In this document: positions 1 through 9,626 of the stretch, piece by piece | How positions within the stretch are numbered: position 1 is the first letter of the stretch | Layout of the letters: every line of letters begins with the position of its first letter | Assembly: GCA_045612925.1 (NCBI GenBank) | Contig: JAZKZX010000060.1 | Location: forward strand, 1 to 64,000 | DNA: 64,000 bases | Direction: 5' to 3' | From: UBA1189 sp045612925 | GTDB taxonomy: Bacteria; Bacteroidota; Bacteroidia; Bacteroidales; Bacteroidaceae | Made by a program: the position numbers and the translations under genes | The notes under the pieces: model-generated | The model's database searches: none | What the model saw: the letters and a program-made list of their open reading frames with translations, nothing else | What the model was told of the DNA's origin: nothing

Positions 1-274
1 GAAGGAGCGCGTGCTCGCTGGCAAGCCCTACTTCTCAGTAGCATCAGGTGGTGGTACCGGTCGTACCCTCCACCCCGACAACATGGCTGCTGGTCCCGCT
101 TCATACGGTATGACCGACACTATGGGTCGTATGCACTCTGATGCTCAGTTTGCAGGTTCATCTTCAGTGCCCGCTCACGTAGAGATGATGGGCTTCCTCG
201 GCATCGGTAACAACCCCATGGTAGGTTGTACCGTAGCTTGCGCCGTTGACGTAGCTCAGGCTTTGAATAAGTAA
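1..274 (+). CDS. GGGtGRT-family protein, C-terminal part (gene starts before the window)
   Basis: Only the last 90 or so codons are present; the frame is open to the left edge, so the GTG at position 11 is probably internal. The segment carries the motif that names the family (GGGTGRTLHPDNMAAGPASY), followed by a Gly/Met-rich conserved stretch and the end AVDVAQALNK. I recognise this as the GGGtGRT family, whose biochemical role is not established as far as I know. A strong intrinsic terminator follows 25 bases after the stop, so this is the last gene of its transcript and is unrelated to the convergent operon that follows. Confidence 0.8.
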   Translation, partial: KERVLAGKPYFSVASGGGTGRTLHPDNMAAGPASYGMTDTMGRMHSDAQFAGSSSVPAHVEMMGFLGIGNNPMVGCTVACAVDVAQALNK

Positions 275-298
275 TTAACTGAGATTCAGTCGATTTTA

Positions 299-331
299 GA
301 GACATCCTTTCGAGGGTGTCTCTTTTTTTTT
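299..331 (+). terminator. Rho-independent terminator after the GGGtGRT gene
   Basis: The arms GAGACA and TGTCTC close a short loop and are followed by a run of nine T. It lies just downstream of the plus-strand stop codon. The remaining bases up to the convergent NADAR stop at 518 (about 190) show no gene I can support. Confidence 0.85.
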
Positions 332-517
332 ATTCGATAGCCTCCCACATAAGTATTAAACTTGCATCAATCACATTAAGTCCTGGAAGTCGACGAAATC
401 TCGACAATTTTGTTTGCGACGGTATCTACGATTACACTCTTGATTTTAGCTAAAAATGGCCGCAAAAAACACTATTTTGTGACGGTTTTGCGACGGTCTT
501 TTGATACCATCACAGAA

Positions 518-1123
518 TTATACCTCCTTAATCCTTTGAAGGAATGCGAAAGCATCTGCGGGGAGGGAGTAGGTGAGTTTGCCAGTGTCGCGTAGTTCCA
601 TGAGGAGGCGGCCAGTGAGGTTGGGGCCTACCCAGTGGTCGTCTCCCTTCTTGGCGCTCCATGTGTCGGCTGGTTTCTTGGGGTTGGCCTGCTGTTCTAC
701 GATATAGAGGCCTCGGCTGCGCTCGAGCTCTTGACGGAAGGCTTCGCACTGCTCATATTTCTGCACCATGCAGTACTTGATGGCGTCAACAATCATCTTT
801 CCCCAGTCGGCTCTGCGATGTGTGGGCTCATAGCTCTTGGCTGTCATCTTGATGTTTGTACTCTTCTTGTTTGCAGCTGTGATGCCTCTCCACACACGAC
901 TCACGATCTCAGCATCCTTGAACTTCATCATCTGGAAGAGATGTTCGCTCGACTTGAAGGTCACCCCATCAATCACGATAGGGGTGCTCGCCATATTGCT
1001 GAAGATGCCCCATTCCTCATGTGTGGAGCAGAAGACGGCACATTTGCAGGCTGGGTATGAGGAGATGCCCCAGTACTCAGGGTAATGCTCTTTGATGAAT
1101 GGGGCTACGCTATGTTTGCTCAT
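518..1123 (-). CDS. NADAR-family N-glycosidase (YbiA-like)
   Basis: This 201-aa protein has NADAR hallmarks: an aromatic/Ser block FSNMA, then SSEHLFQMMKF (the sEh..q..K core, about residues 58-68), a central W, and the C-terminal WVGPNLTGRLLMELR block. Characterised NADAR proteins cleave N-glycosidic bonds of ribose or ADP-ribose adducts, including Maillard-prone riboflavin intermediates (YbiA/RibX) and ADP-ribosylated guanosine in nucleic acids. It is the last gene of a six-gene operon and starts 3 bases after an ADP-ribosyltransferase-like gene. By inference it reverses modifications made by that neighbour, or clears ADP-ribosyl lesions from DNA ends handled by the upstream AddAB/SbcCD enzymes. 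Family assignment is strong; the substrate is unknown. Confidence 0.88.
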   Translation of the reverse strand: MSKHSVAPFIKEHYPEYWGISSYPACKCAVFCSTHEEWGIFSNMASTPIVIDGVTFKSSEHLFQMMKFKDAEIVSRVWRGITAANKKSTNIKMTAKSYEPTHRRADWGKMIVDAIKYCMVQKYEQCEAFRQELERSRGLYIVEQQANPKKPADTWSAKKGDDHWVGPNLTGRLLMELRDTGKLTYSLPADAFAFLQRIKEV

Positions 1124-1126
1124 CGT

Positions 1127-1687
1127 CTATAGGAGTTTTCTGTTTTTCAATACCCACTTCTTGCTTTTCTGCTCAATCTCTATTTCTTCGACTTTGACGA
1201 TGTTCGTATGCGAAGGTGCAAACACGGCAATGTTCTTAGCCCCATCAGGCTTGGTCTGTGCTGTGGGCCATACGTTGTAGATGACTCCGATGCTGTCGAG
1301 AAACTGGGCAGCTCGCTTCTCCTCCTCGGGTCCTGATTTCTTTGCGCCTGTCAGCATGGTGCCTATCCATTTGCGCAGCTTCTTTCCCGCGTTTTTAGCC
1401 TCTTCGGGAACTGTCGTTCCAAGTCGTGCCTCCACTCTGCGGATGATGCTGTCGGCGACGGGCTTGGCCGAGATGAGGTGATTGTCGTCGGTGAGGTCTG
1501 GTATTTCTACGGTGTAGAGATAGTGCTTGGGACTCAGCTCTACATGGCGAGGCTGCGAGTAGTGTACGGCCGAGGCCTCTGACTCGGTGAGGTAGACACC
1601 ATGGCCATACTTGATGCCTGTGCCTTTGCCTGCACCAGTAAGTTCGAAGTGGTCGAACAGATGGGGTGATCCGTGATAGAGTAGCAT
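1127..1687 (-). CDS. ADP-ribosyltransferase-like protein (ART-PolyVal / PARP-fold type)
   Basis: This 186-aa protein begins LLYHGSPHLFDHF and continues with GKGTGIKYGHGVYLTES and YLYTVEIPD. That is the pattern of the small ART domains found in phage and mobile-element polyvalent proteins and in effectors: the first H of the H-Y-[EDQ] triad lies in YHGS, the Tyr in GVYLT. I cannot place the third catalytic residue with confidence. The C-terminal third is Lys-rich and basic. It begins 14 bases after sbcC and ends 3 bases before the NADAR gene, so transferase and presumed eraser are translationally coupled. It may be a toxin with NADAR as antidote, or a repair-linked modifier. ART family likely; activity untested. 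Confidence 0.7.
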   Translation of the reverse strand: MLLYHGSPHLFDHFELTGAGKGTGIKYGHGVYLTESEASAVHYSQPRHVELSPKHYLYTVEIPDLTDDNHLISAKPVADSIIRRVEARLGTTVPEEAKNAGKKLRKWIGTMLTGAKKSGPEEEKRAAQFLDSIGVIYNVWPTAQTKPDGAKNIAVFAPSHTNIVKVEEIEIEQKSKKWVLKNRKLL

Positions 1688-1701
1688 AGTGTGTTGTGTT
1701 T

Positions 1702-4700
1702 TTAATCGTTATTAATAATCTCTACGATACTGCGTCCTTCGCCGCGGCGCTTGACCTGTATCTGTGTCGGGATGCGCTCGTAGAGTTCTTCGCGGTGCGA
1801 GATGATGCCTACGCGGCGGTTGCTCTGCCCGGCTATCTCCTGCAGCTTCTCCAGGGTACCCATGACAGACTCGAGGCTCTTCTCGTCGAGTGTGCCGAAG
1901 CCCTCGTCGATGAAGAGGATGTTGACATTCATGTCCTGTCGGTTGAGTGACGACAGTGCCAGTGACAGTGCCAGTGAGATCATGAAGCGCTCGCCGCCCG
2001 AGAGGATGGTGGCGCTGCGCACCTGTCCCTTGTTGTAGAGGTCGTGCACGAGGATGGATAGCTGTGCATTGTCCTCGCTGCAGGTGAGCTCGTAGTGGTC
2101 GGTGATCTGACGCAGGTAGATGTTGGCATTGTTCAGCAAGGGGCGTAGGATATAGGTCTGCACGAGGGTGCGGAATCGGGTACCGCCAAAGTAGCGGTTG
2201 ATCAGTTCCCAACGAGCATGCTTGGTGGTGGCCTCATCGAGCTTCTGCTTGGCTTCGTCGCGGCGAGCGATGTTGGCGTTGTTGTCGGCAAGGCTCTTGC
2301 GTATAGACCCTTCTTGGCCGATGATCTCCTCCTTTTGTGTCGTCGTCTCGGCTTTGCTGGTCTGCAATGCCTCTTTGGCGGGGAGTTCACTGATGGATGA
2401 GGCTCCGAGTTGAGTCATCAGCTCCTTGATCTCTTTCTCGGCCGCCTCGATGGTGTCGGTATGCGACTTGAGAGCTTCGTCGATGGTTTTGACGTATTGT
2501 CGTGTGGCCTCCAGCTCGTGTTTCCGGTTGCAGATGGCAATGAGATGCGCTTCATCTTTGCCAGTGGCCGTGTAGTAGGCAGTGAGGGTAGCATTGCATT
2601 CGTCGATGCGCTCGCCTTGCAGTTTGATCTCCGTCTTCAGCGTATGTATACGAGTGATGAGCTGCGACCAAGTATCCATGATATTGGTGCATGCCATGCG
2701 CTGCGGAGCATCCGTGATCTCACACTCGGGGAACTCGATGCGCAGGGTTGCTTCGTTTGAGCGTAGTGTCTCTATGGTTGACAAGGAGAGCTTCAGCTCA
2801 TTGACACGCATGTTCAAGGTCTCCTTCCGCTTAATATAGTCGCGGGCATCAGCGACGAGTGCCGCGAGCGTGCTCTCCATATGCGTAGTCCAGTCGGGAT
2901 AGTGGGCATCGAGCTTGGCCGATAGGGTAGTGGTGAGGTTGGTCAGCTCCACTGCGATGCTCTCGAGCTCTTGTGTCAAGCGAGCGATAGCGGTCCTGTT
3001 GCTCTCGAACTCCTTGTCGGCTTCGGCGTGTTGCTTGATGGCTCCCGCCTTGGCATCATCGAGTTTGCGCTTTTGTGCGATCAGTTCGTCCAGCTTGCCT
3101 TGCAACTTTTTGAGTTTGGCTTGCTTCTTTTGCAGTTCCTTTGCCTCCTGCTCCTTTTTACCGATGAGCGAATCTGTTTTTGCGAGGAGTGTGCTCGCCT
3201 CGAATTTCGTCTCTACCACGGCGCCCTTCTCAGCAGCGTCATGGAGGATGCGTGCCTCCTCGTCGTCGGCCTGCTTGGTGGCCAGTGCCAGCTGATGGGT
3301 CTTGGCCTTCAGTGCACCGGCATCAGAGTCGTGCTTGCTCTTTATGGTGAGGTAGGCCTTCTCGGCCTTGGCACTCTCTTGAGCGAGTCGGCTCTGCTCC
3401 TTTTCGATGGGAGTGAGCATACCCTTGAAATCCTCTTCGGCATAGATCCTCTCCAACTTCTGTCCGCATAGGGGGCAGCACTCCTCCTTCTCGTTGACGA
3501 GCCTGCGGCGCAGGCTGATGAGCGTCTCCTTCAGGCTCTCACCCATGGTCGTCAGTCGGGCATTGGCCTCTTCGGAGCGCTTGCGAGCTTCTTCGAAGAT
3601 CGTGAACGCCTCTTTCATCGCTGTTTCCTGCTTTTCCAGTGCGATGGTCTCCTCGTCAATGGCTTGGCGCGATTGGTGTATCTCTTCGAGCTTTTCTTGG
3701 TGAGTCTCAATGCGCTTCTTGAGGCTATGCAGCTCACTGATGGTCTTAGCCGTGGCACCCGTCTGTCGGTTTATCTCCTCGGGGTTCAGTAGGTCGCGCT
3801 CCGCCACGAGGGCATCAATGGCTGCTTGCTTCTCGTCCGACGCCTTGCCGTGCTCCTCTACTTGCGCCTTCAATGCCGATGTCCTCTGCCCCAGTTCGGG
3901 TGTCTTCTCTTTCTCCTTATCCAGACTCTTTGCCGTGTCCTTTTGCTTGCGTTGCAATTGCAATGCTTGCTCGATGTGACCCTTCGTCTCCAGATAGGTG
4001 GTGTAGAGCGTGTCGCGCTGGGCAAGCCCGTCTACCCAGGCCCTCTCCTTCTCGATGGCTGCCTCTTCTCTTTTGATGTCACCCTCTCTGGCCTGCAGGT
4101 CCGATGTCAGTTTGAGGTATTGTTCCTGCATGTCGATCCGCTTGCCCTGCGCCTCATGCAATGCTATGCGGGCAGCGGCCAGGTCAGCCAAGCGCTGTCG
4201 CTCAGTGACTGTGCCCTCCCAGTCGTGCAGGAATGCTACCTTGTCTTTGTAGTCGTCGCCCGCCTTCTCGGTCTCCAGGCTGAGCTTCTGCTCCGTCGAC
4301 TTGGCTTTTACCTGTGTGCTGCGTTCCAGCTGGTCGAGCAGCTTTATCTTGTTTTCAATGAGGAAGATAGCTTCGGTGAGGCGCTTCTCCTCTGCCTCTA
4401 ATTGAACGAGTTGTTGCTGGTGTGCTGCCACGTCCTCCGCCTCCATCGTGTGGCTACTTTCGTTGTCGAAGATCGTTTGTGCTATATCTTTGGCATCTTT
4501 AGCCTTCTTGTGGAGTCGACTGATAGCATCACCGTAGGCTGTGAAGTGCTCGGTGTTGGTGAGTTGCTCGAGGATGCTCTCGCGCTCGGTCTTGTCGCCC
4601 GTGAGGAACGAGGCAAACTGTCCTTGGGCCAGCATTGCCATGCGGCCAAACTGCTCGAAGGTGAGCCCTACAGCATCCAGTATGGGCTGACCGGTGTTTG

Positions 4701-5178
4701 CCTCGACCCTTCTCCAGTCCTCTGCGCCCACCTTGACCTCCCACTTGGGAGTGCTGTATTGCGATTTGTAGTTGCCATGCTCGTCCCTCTCGTTCTTTCT
4801 CGACATACCCAAGGAGAGTCGGGCACGATATTCCACACCATCGTTGCCCTCGAAGACCACCTCGCTATAGCAGTCGTCTCTTATAGAGATGCCCAGACGG
4901 GTATATTGCTTGATGTCGTTGATGTTTACCGACTCTCCCTGTTCGTTGGTGAAGTTGTTGTTCTTCTTGTCGGCCGTACCCACTATGCGGGGTGTCTTCT
5001 TGTAAAGCGCCATGGCGATAGCGTCGAGGATGACCGACTTGCCCGTACCCGTGTCTCCCGATATGAGGAAGATCGACGAGGGCATGCCTGTATTCTTGTC
5101 ATTGAGGTCATTCTCAAAGTTGATGTCGGCCTTCTCGATAGAGGCGATATTTCTGATGTGCAGTGACTTTATCTTCAT
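1702..5178 (-). CDS. sbcC: SbcC-type SMC-like nuclease ATPase (Rad50 homologue)
   Basis: The 1158-aa protein has the split ABC ATPase of SbcC/Rad50. The N terminus is MKIKSLHIRNIASIEKADIN with Walker A GDTGTGKS near residue 45. A long coiled coil follows, broken near residue 566 by the zinc hook CCPLCG. The C terminus carries the ABC signature LSGGERFMISLALSLALS and Walker B ILFIDEGFGTLDE. With SbcD it forms an ATP-driven nuclease that opens hairpins and processes blocked DNA ends. The start lies 3 bases after sbcD, and the next gene begins 14 bases past the stop. Length and motif order are normal for the family, and nothing suggests decay. Confidence 0.95.
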   Translation of the reverse strand: MKIKSLHIRNIASIEKADINFENDLNDKNTGMPSSIFLISGDTGTGKSVILDAIAMALYKKTPRIVGTADKKNNNFTNEQGESVNINDIKQYTRLGISIRDDCYSEVVFEGNDGVEYRARLSLGMSRKNERDEHGNYKSQYSTPKWEVKVGAEDWRRVEANTGQPILDAVGLTFEQFGRMAMLAQGQFASFLTGDKTERESILEQLTNTEHFTAYGDAISRLHKKAKDAKDIAQTIFDNESSHTMEAEDVAAHQQQLVQLEAEEKRLTEAIFLIENKIKLLDQLERSTQVKAKSTEQKLSLETEKAGDDYKDKVAFLHDWEGTVTERQRLADLAAARIALHEAQGKRIDMQEQYLKLTSDLQAREGDIKREEAAIEKERAWVDGLAQRDTLYTTYLETKGHIEQALQLQRKQKDTAKSLDKEKEKTPELGQRTSALKAQVEEHGKASDEKQAAIDALVAERDLLNPEEINRQTGATAKTISELHSLKKRIETHQEKLEEIHQSRQAIDEETIALEKQETAMKEAFTIFEEARKRSEEANARLTTMGESLKETLISLRRRLVNEKEECCPLCGQKLERIYAEEDFKGMLTPIEKEQSRLAQESAKAEKAYLTIKSKHDSDAGALKAKTHQLALATKQADDEEARILHDAAEKGAVVETKFEASTLLAKTDSLIGKKEQEAKELQKKQAKLKKLQGKLDELIAQKRKLDDAKAGAIKQHAEADKEFESNRTAIARLTQELESIAVELTNLTTTLSAKLDAHYPDWTTHMESTLAALVADARDYIKRKETLNMRVNELKLSLSTIETLRSNEATLRIEFPECEITDAPQRMACTNIMDTWSQLITRIHTLKTEIKLQGERIDECNATLTAYYTATGKDEAHLIAICNRKHELEATRQYVKTIDEALKSHTDTIEAAEKEIKELMTQLGASSISELPAKEALQTSKAETTTQKEEIIGQEGSIRKSLADNNANIARRDEAKQKLDEATTKHARWELINRYFGGTRFRTLVQTYILRPLLNNANIYLRQITDHYELTCSEDNAQLSILVHDLYNKGQVRSATILSGGERFMISLALSLALSSLNRQDMNVNILFIDEGFGTLDEKSLESVMGTLEKLQEIAGQSNRRVGIISHREELYERIPTQIQVKRRGEGRSIVEIINND

Positions 5179-5181
5179 GGC

Positions 5182-6438
5182 TTATTTCTTCTTGTTCTCT
5201 TTCTCTTCGTTCTCTCTCTTTATTTCATGGCACACCTCCTCGAATGCCGAGCGCAGGTCATCGAGGTCCAGTCCGGGGTATTGGTCCAGTGTCTTCTCGA
5301 TGAAGGCGATGGGGTCGGTCATCTGCTGCAGCTCGGCCACCTCGAAGGTGGGCTTGCTCTCGGCCTCCTCACTCTTGTCTGGCATGCCCGTCCAGACAAT
5401 CTTCGCATTGTAGCGCACCTCGTTGCCATAGCCTCCGATGATGTCATACACCCGTTGGGTAAAGTTGGCGCTGAGGTAGGTGTTGTGGTCCACCTGTAGT
5501 CTGATGTATCCCCGTCCCTTCTCTTCGCAGAAGTTCTTCACGCCGTCGAGCGCCTCCTTCTCTGTATGGTACGCGCCACCATCCAGCGGTAGCGTGTAGA
5601 AGTGGCGCAGCTCATCGATGCGTCGCTGGCGCAGGGTGACCGTTCCCCCATGCTTGTCTATTTCTACTATGCTCACCGTGTGCGGATACTGCTCGTCGCA
5701 GCTCACGTGCAGTGTGCTCCCCGAGTAGCGTATCACGCCAGCAGGGTAGGTGATGCTCTCCATGCACATGCAGTCCTCGTGGTGTCCTATCGTTTGCGGC
5801 TTATGGATGTGTCCCAGTGCCAGGTAGTCGTACCCGTTGCCCATGGCCTCAGCATCCAGCGTCTTGATGCTGCCAACCTCGAGTCCGTGTCCCGTAGCGT
5901 CGGCACCCGTGATGGCCAGATGCCCCATCATCACCACAGGCTTGCCGTCGGTGTTCTCCTCGGCCACCTTGTCGAGCAATCGTTGTATCAGCTCCCTGCG
6001 CTCTCCCGTCATGTAGGGTAGGGCGATGATGTACCCACTGCTGAGTCTGATGATATAGTCATCCATCCACCCCTCATCCTCGTGGTCGAGCAGGTCCAAA
6101 GAGGGCGAGCTGCCTATCAGCGTCGTGTTGTGCAATGCCCATATCGAGTGGTCGGCCTGTATCCTCGATGCCGAGTCATGATTGCCCGCCGTGACTACGA
6201 TATGCATGGAGGGCAAGGCCCGTTGCAGACTCGCAAAATAGTCGTTGAAGACCTTTCGCGTCGCAGCCGAGGGCTGCTGTATGTCATAGATGTCGCCACT
6301 CACCACTAAGGCGTCGGGGTGCTCCTCCTCGCACCACGCTGTCAGTTGGTCAAAGAAGTGCCCGTGCTCGTCGCCGCGGTCATAGTTCTGATAGATCACC
6401 TGCCCCAGGTGCAGGTCTGCTGTGTGGATAATCTTCAT
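5182..6438 (-). CDS. sbcD: SbcD exonuclease subunit (Mre11 homologue)
   Basis: This calcineurin-like phosphoesterase is the nuclease partner of SbcC. Metal-binding motifs appear in order: HTADLHLG, VVSGDIYD, VTAGNHD, MGHLAI and LGHIHKPQ. I chose the ATG at 6438 (418 aa) because the protein then opens directly with MKIIHTADLHLG as in the family; an in-frame start 12 codons upstream adds an unconserved MHQPKLSNLSTI. The C terminus is charged (KRENEEKENKKK), which is common in Bacteroidetes. The gap to the upstream addA-like gene is 61 bases without a recognisable terminator or TAnnTTTG box, so it is probably read from the addB promoter. Confidence 0.95.
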   Translation of the reverse strand: MKIIHTADLHLGQVIYQNYDRGDEHGHFFDQLTAWCEEEHPDALVVSGDIYDIQQPSAATRKVFNDYFASLQRALPSMHIVVTAGNHDSASRIQADHSIWALHNTTLIGSSPSLDLLDHEDEGWMDDYIIRLSSGYIIALPYMTGERRELIQRLLDKVAEENTDGKPVVMMGHLAITGADATGHGLEVGSIKTLDAEAMGNGYDYLALGHIHKPQTIGHHEDCMCMESITYPAGVIRYSGSTLHVSCDEQYPHTVSIVEIDKHGGTVTLRQRRIDELRHFYTLPLDGGAYHTEKEALDGVKNFCEEKGRGYIRLQVDHNTYLSANFTQRVYDIIGGYGNEVRYNAKIVWTGMPDKSEEAESKPTFEVAELQQMTDPIAFIEKTLDQYPGLDLDDLRSAFEEVCHEIKRENEEKENKKK

Positions 6439-6499
6439 GATGGTCGATAGATTGCTTAATTTTGGTTGGTGCACAATGTTATACTTATTGCTGCCATGC

Positions 6500-9400
6500 T
6501 CAATCTTGCTCCAGTTCGGCCAGCGTTCCTAACATGGCATAATATATAAAGGTGCGGGTCACCTTCTCTCCAGCCTCCGTTAGAGCATGTCGGTATGCCT
6601 TGAGCTGGGGCCAGTAGCCGATGGCTTTGGCACTCACCACCTCATCCGACACCTTGCCCTTCGGTATCAGCGGATTCTTGAAATCAATCAAGATACTCTC
6701 TCCCGATGTCGTCTTCACATAGAGGTCTATCTCTCCGCTCACCACCTGTCCGTCCTTTGTGCGATGGGTAAAGGGAATCTCGTTCCCGATTGTGGCAATC
6801 TTGCCAAAGCGTTTCTCTATGTAGATGTATAGGGCGTTGGCTTGCTCCACGAGCGTCTCCGGGGTGAGATACTTGCCAAGTTCGAATGCGCTGATGATGG
6901 TATTGGCACGATTCAGGTTGTGTTGATGTACCTCCTTGCTATTGGGAACCCAAGCGTGTATGGCCATGTAGTTGTGTACACAGGTGCCAAACACATCGGC
7001 CTCTACCTCCCAGCGTGTCGTGTCGGTATTCGCTGCGATGGTCAGCGCAGTACACTTCGGTAGTTGCTCTTCCTCTTTCGTCTTCATTTGGCTGGGACTG
7101 ATGTATTTCTTCTCTCTCTCCACACTCTGTGCGATGTGTGTGCGAGGGATGACACTCACAGCGGGAGATTCGCACGGCCCATCATTGTTGTCAGTGATTT
7201 CTTCCTTCTCACCCTCCATGGTGATACCGATGTTCTGGAGCCACTTCATGGGCACATCGCCAAAGGAGAGTCTCACGGCATAGTTCTCGGCTCGGGTATA
7301 TCCCACATAGAATAGTCTCAAGTCCTCGGCGCGTTGTTTCTCTATCAGGTAGTCATATAGTCCACCCGCCTTCTCCAGTTGCGACAGGTCTACATACTTC
7401 TGCACTCCATGGATGGGAGGGAAGAAGTTGAGTCCGACCTTCCCTTTGTGGTCTCGTAGAATGTTTACCCCCGAGAAGGTCTTTTTGAAGAAGTCCTCCT
7501 TCTCAAGAGAATCATTGTGCAGTGAATTCATGATCACCATCTTCCATTGCAATCCTTTCGATTTGTGGTAGGTGAGCACCTTTACCGTGTCTCCCGTGTT
7601 GTCGAAGGGGAGGTCTACTTTCTTTGTTGCTACATATTGGATAAACTCTGCCACCGATGCCGTTCCCGTCTTTTGTACGAAGGAGGCAGCCATGTCGAGC
7701 AGGGCATCGAGGTTGCCCTGTCTCTTTTGGGCAAATCCCCACTTGCCTACGAGGTGGCGTAGGTCGAGTACGGCAATGAGTTCTCTCACCATCTCATACA
7801 CCGAGTGGTGTGCATATCGTTTCTTCAGTTCGTCGAGTAGTGCTGTTAGGTTGGCACACTCTCTTGCCTCCGCCAGGTCGCGCAGTATCGTTTCCAGTGA
7901 TTCATCATCGAGCAGTTTTCGCAGTTCGGTCGTGGTGAGCTTCACATCGATGCGAGCTATATACTTCATCAGTGTGAGCACGAGCTTTACTTCAGCTTGG
8001 TTGTCGAGCCTCTCGTCGAATACGCTTACAGGAATCCCCTTGTCTCTCAGAGCATTGGCAATTCGGCCACAGTCTGTATTATTACGGGTGAGGATAGCCA
8101 CATCGCCATAGTGGAGGCTGCGCTGGTGCATATCGCCTTTCTTGTCGGTATCGGTCACTTTGAGCGACTCCTCGTCAAAGATGCGCTTCAGCTTTGATGC
8201 CAGGGCAGGATATATCTTGGCAGCCTTCTTGGTATTCGTGCTCTGTCCTTTTTGGGTGGGTACCGATAGCCACCAATGATGGTTGCCGCGATAGTCAGGG
8301 CAGATGCTTTGCTCCTTTATCTTTTTTTCGCAAGGCTTGAGCTTTACATACTTTTCCTCTATTCTATCCTCCTCGATGAGCTTGTCGAAGGCCCCTACAA
8401 ACATGTCGTTGGCGCTTGTCACCAATTGCTCCAACGAGCGGTACGATGTCTCCAATGGTTCTATGTCGGGAATAGTATTTATCACCCCCTTCACCAATGT
8501 CGAGTCGCTACCGCGGAATCGGTATATAGCCTGTTTGGGGTCGCCTACCCAGCAGTTGTGTTCCACCACCTCGGCGAGCAATTTGAATATCTCCAGTTGG
8601 ATGGGGCTTACATCCTGAAACTCGTCTACGAAGACGAAGCGGATGGTCGCTCCTATATCATCCCTTACCCTATTGTTCTTGAGCAAGTCGCGGAAGAGAA
8701 TCTCCAGGTCGGAAAACTCGAGGATGCCCTTTTCGCGCTTCTCTTTCTCAATCTGGGTGTATAGTTTCTTGGCTATGGCAAAGACGCGTTCGATGCAAGC
8801 TACAACCATCGGTCTATGCTGTGCAAATACATACTTTGTTATCAGTTCAAAGAACTCCTCGGGGGCTTCTTGTATCCATTTGCCTGAGCCGTACTTGAAG
8901 TCCAATATAGCCTTGCAATCGGTCGAGGGCACTGCGATGAACGGTGCCACCTGATTGGTCCAAAACGCTTGGGCACTCTTTGCCGCACGTTTCTCTGCGT
9001 CCAGGTGTTGTTTCAGTTCTGCTGCTGCCGATGTGAGTTTGTTCTTATCGAGTGAGTATTCAGCAAATACCTCCTCTGCTATCTCCTTTGACGAGCGCTC
9101 TAAATCGTCGAGGCAGTCTATCCCCATGTCATACAGTCTGAGGCTCTCCACCAGTTTGAGTACAGGTTCCTTCCAAAAGTCAGGATCGGGCAAGGTAGCC
9201 AATCCCTCTCTCTTGGTTATCTCCATCTTGCGCTGATAGTCGTAGAAAAACTTTAGGTCATCGTTGGTGACCACCATATCGAGCAGCTGCGCGATAAACT
9301 CCTGCATCTCGTTCCCCTCCTTGAGGGCAAGGGTGGGCGACATGTTCAGCAAGTACCAGTACTTCTCTATGTAAGTTTGAGCTACGGAGTGTATGGTACC

Positions 9401-9622
9401 TATCTGTGCCGAGTCCACGAGCGGCAGATGTCCCCTCATGTCCGTCTCGATGAGCTTGCCTTTGATTTTAGTCCTAAACTCCTCAGCGGCAGCCTTTGTA
9501 TAGGTTGTCAGTATAAACTCCGATGGCTGCGCACCATTTCGTAGTTCTTCACAAAACTGCTCGGTCAGCCTATGTGTCTTGCCCGATCCTGCTCCGGCAT
9601 TGATAAACTTGATATGTCCCAT
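6500..9622 (-). CDS. AddA/RecB-like UvrD helicase-nuclease
   Basis: This 1040-aa superfamily 1 helicase has an N-terminal Walker A (NAGAGSGKTHRL), motif II VFVDEFQDVS, GDPKQAIYRFRGSD, VKVLTYHKSKGLQWK and LFYVGYTRAEN. A PD-(D/E)XK nuclease domain follows at the C terminus (GEIDLYV ... ILIDFKNP). This is the AddA/RecB architecture for resecting double-strand breaks, though somewhat shorter than Bacillus AddA (about 1230 aa). The start codon is 4 bases after the stop of the AddB-like gene, so the two are co-translated and presumably form one complex. Co-expression with SbcCD puts two end-processing machines in one transcript. It could be called RecB-like, but the AddB-like partner makes AddA the better name. 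Confidence 0.88.
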   Translation of the reverse strand: MGHIKFINAGAGSGKTHRLTEQFCEELRNGAQPSEFILTTYTKAAAEEFRTKIKGKLIETDMRGHLPLVDSAQIGTIHSVAQTYIEKYWYLLNMSPTLALKEGNEMQEFIAQLLDMVVTNDDLKFFYDYQRKMEITKREGLATLPDPDFWKEPVLKLVESLRLYDMGIDCLDDLERSSKEIAEEVFAEYSLDKNKLTSAAAELKQHLDAEKRAAKSAQAFWTNQVAPFIAVPSTDCKAILDFKYGSGKWIQEAPEEFFELITKYVFAQHRPMVVACIERVFAIAKKLYTQIEKEKREKGILEFSDLEILFRDLLKNNRVRDDIGATIRFVFVDEFQDVSPIQLEIFKLLAEVVEHNCWVGDPKQAIYRFRGSDSTLVKGVINTIPDIEPLETSYRSLEQLVTSANDMFVGAFDKLIEEDRIEEKYVKLKPCEKKIKEQSICPDYRGNHHWWLSVPTQKGQSTNTKKAAKIYPALASKLKRIFDEESLKVTDTDKKGDMHQRSLHYGDVAILTRNNTDCGRIANALRDKGIPVSVFDERLDNQAEVKLVLTLMKYIARIDVKLTTTELRKLLDDESLETILRDLAEARECANLTALLDELKKRYAHHSVYEMVRELIAVLDLRHLVGKWGFAQKRQGNLDALLDMAASFVQKTGTASVAEFIQYVATKKVDLPFDNTGDTVKVLTYHKSKGLQWKMVIMNSLHNDSLEKEDFFKKTFSGVNILRDHKGKVGLNFFPPIHGVQKYVDLSQLEKAGGLYDYLIEKQRAEDLRLFYVGYTRAENYAVRLSFGDVPMKWLQNIGITMEGEKEEITDNNDGPCESPAVSVIPRTHIAQSVEREKKYISPSQMKTKEEEQLPKCTALTIAANTDTTRWEVEADVFGTCVHNYMAIHAWVPNSKEVHQHNLNRANTIISAFELGKYLTPETLVEQANALYIYIEKRFGKIATIGNEIPFTHRTKDGQVVSGEIDLYVKTTSGESILIDFKNPLIPKGKVSDEVVSAKAIGYWPQLKAYRHALTEAGEKVTRTFIYYAMLGTLAELEQD

Positions 9623-9626
9623 ATTG

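Noticed and set aside
635..1060. A plus-strand frame of 141 codons over the NADAR gene
   Set aside because: Antisense shadow; the minus-strand NADAR protein is well supported.
4402..5166. A 254-codon plus-strand frame inside sbcC
   Set aside because: It is the antisense shadow of the GC-biased sbcC N-terminal region, whose protein is clearly real.
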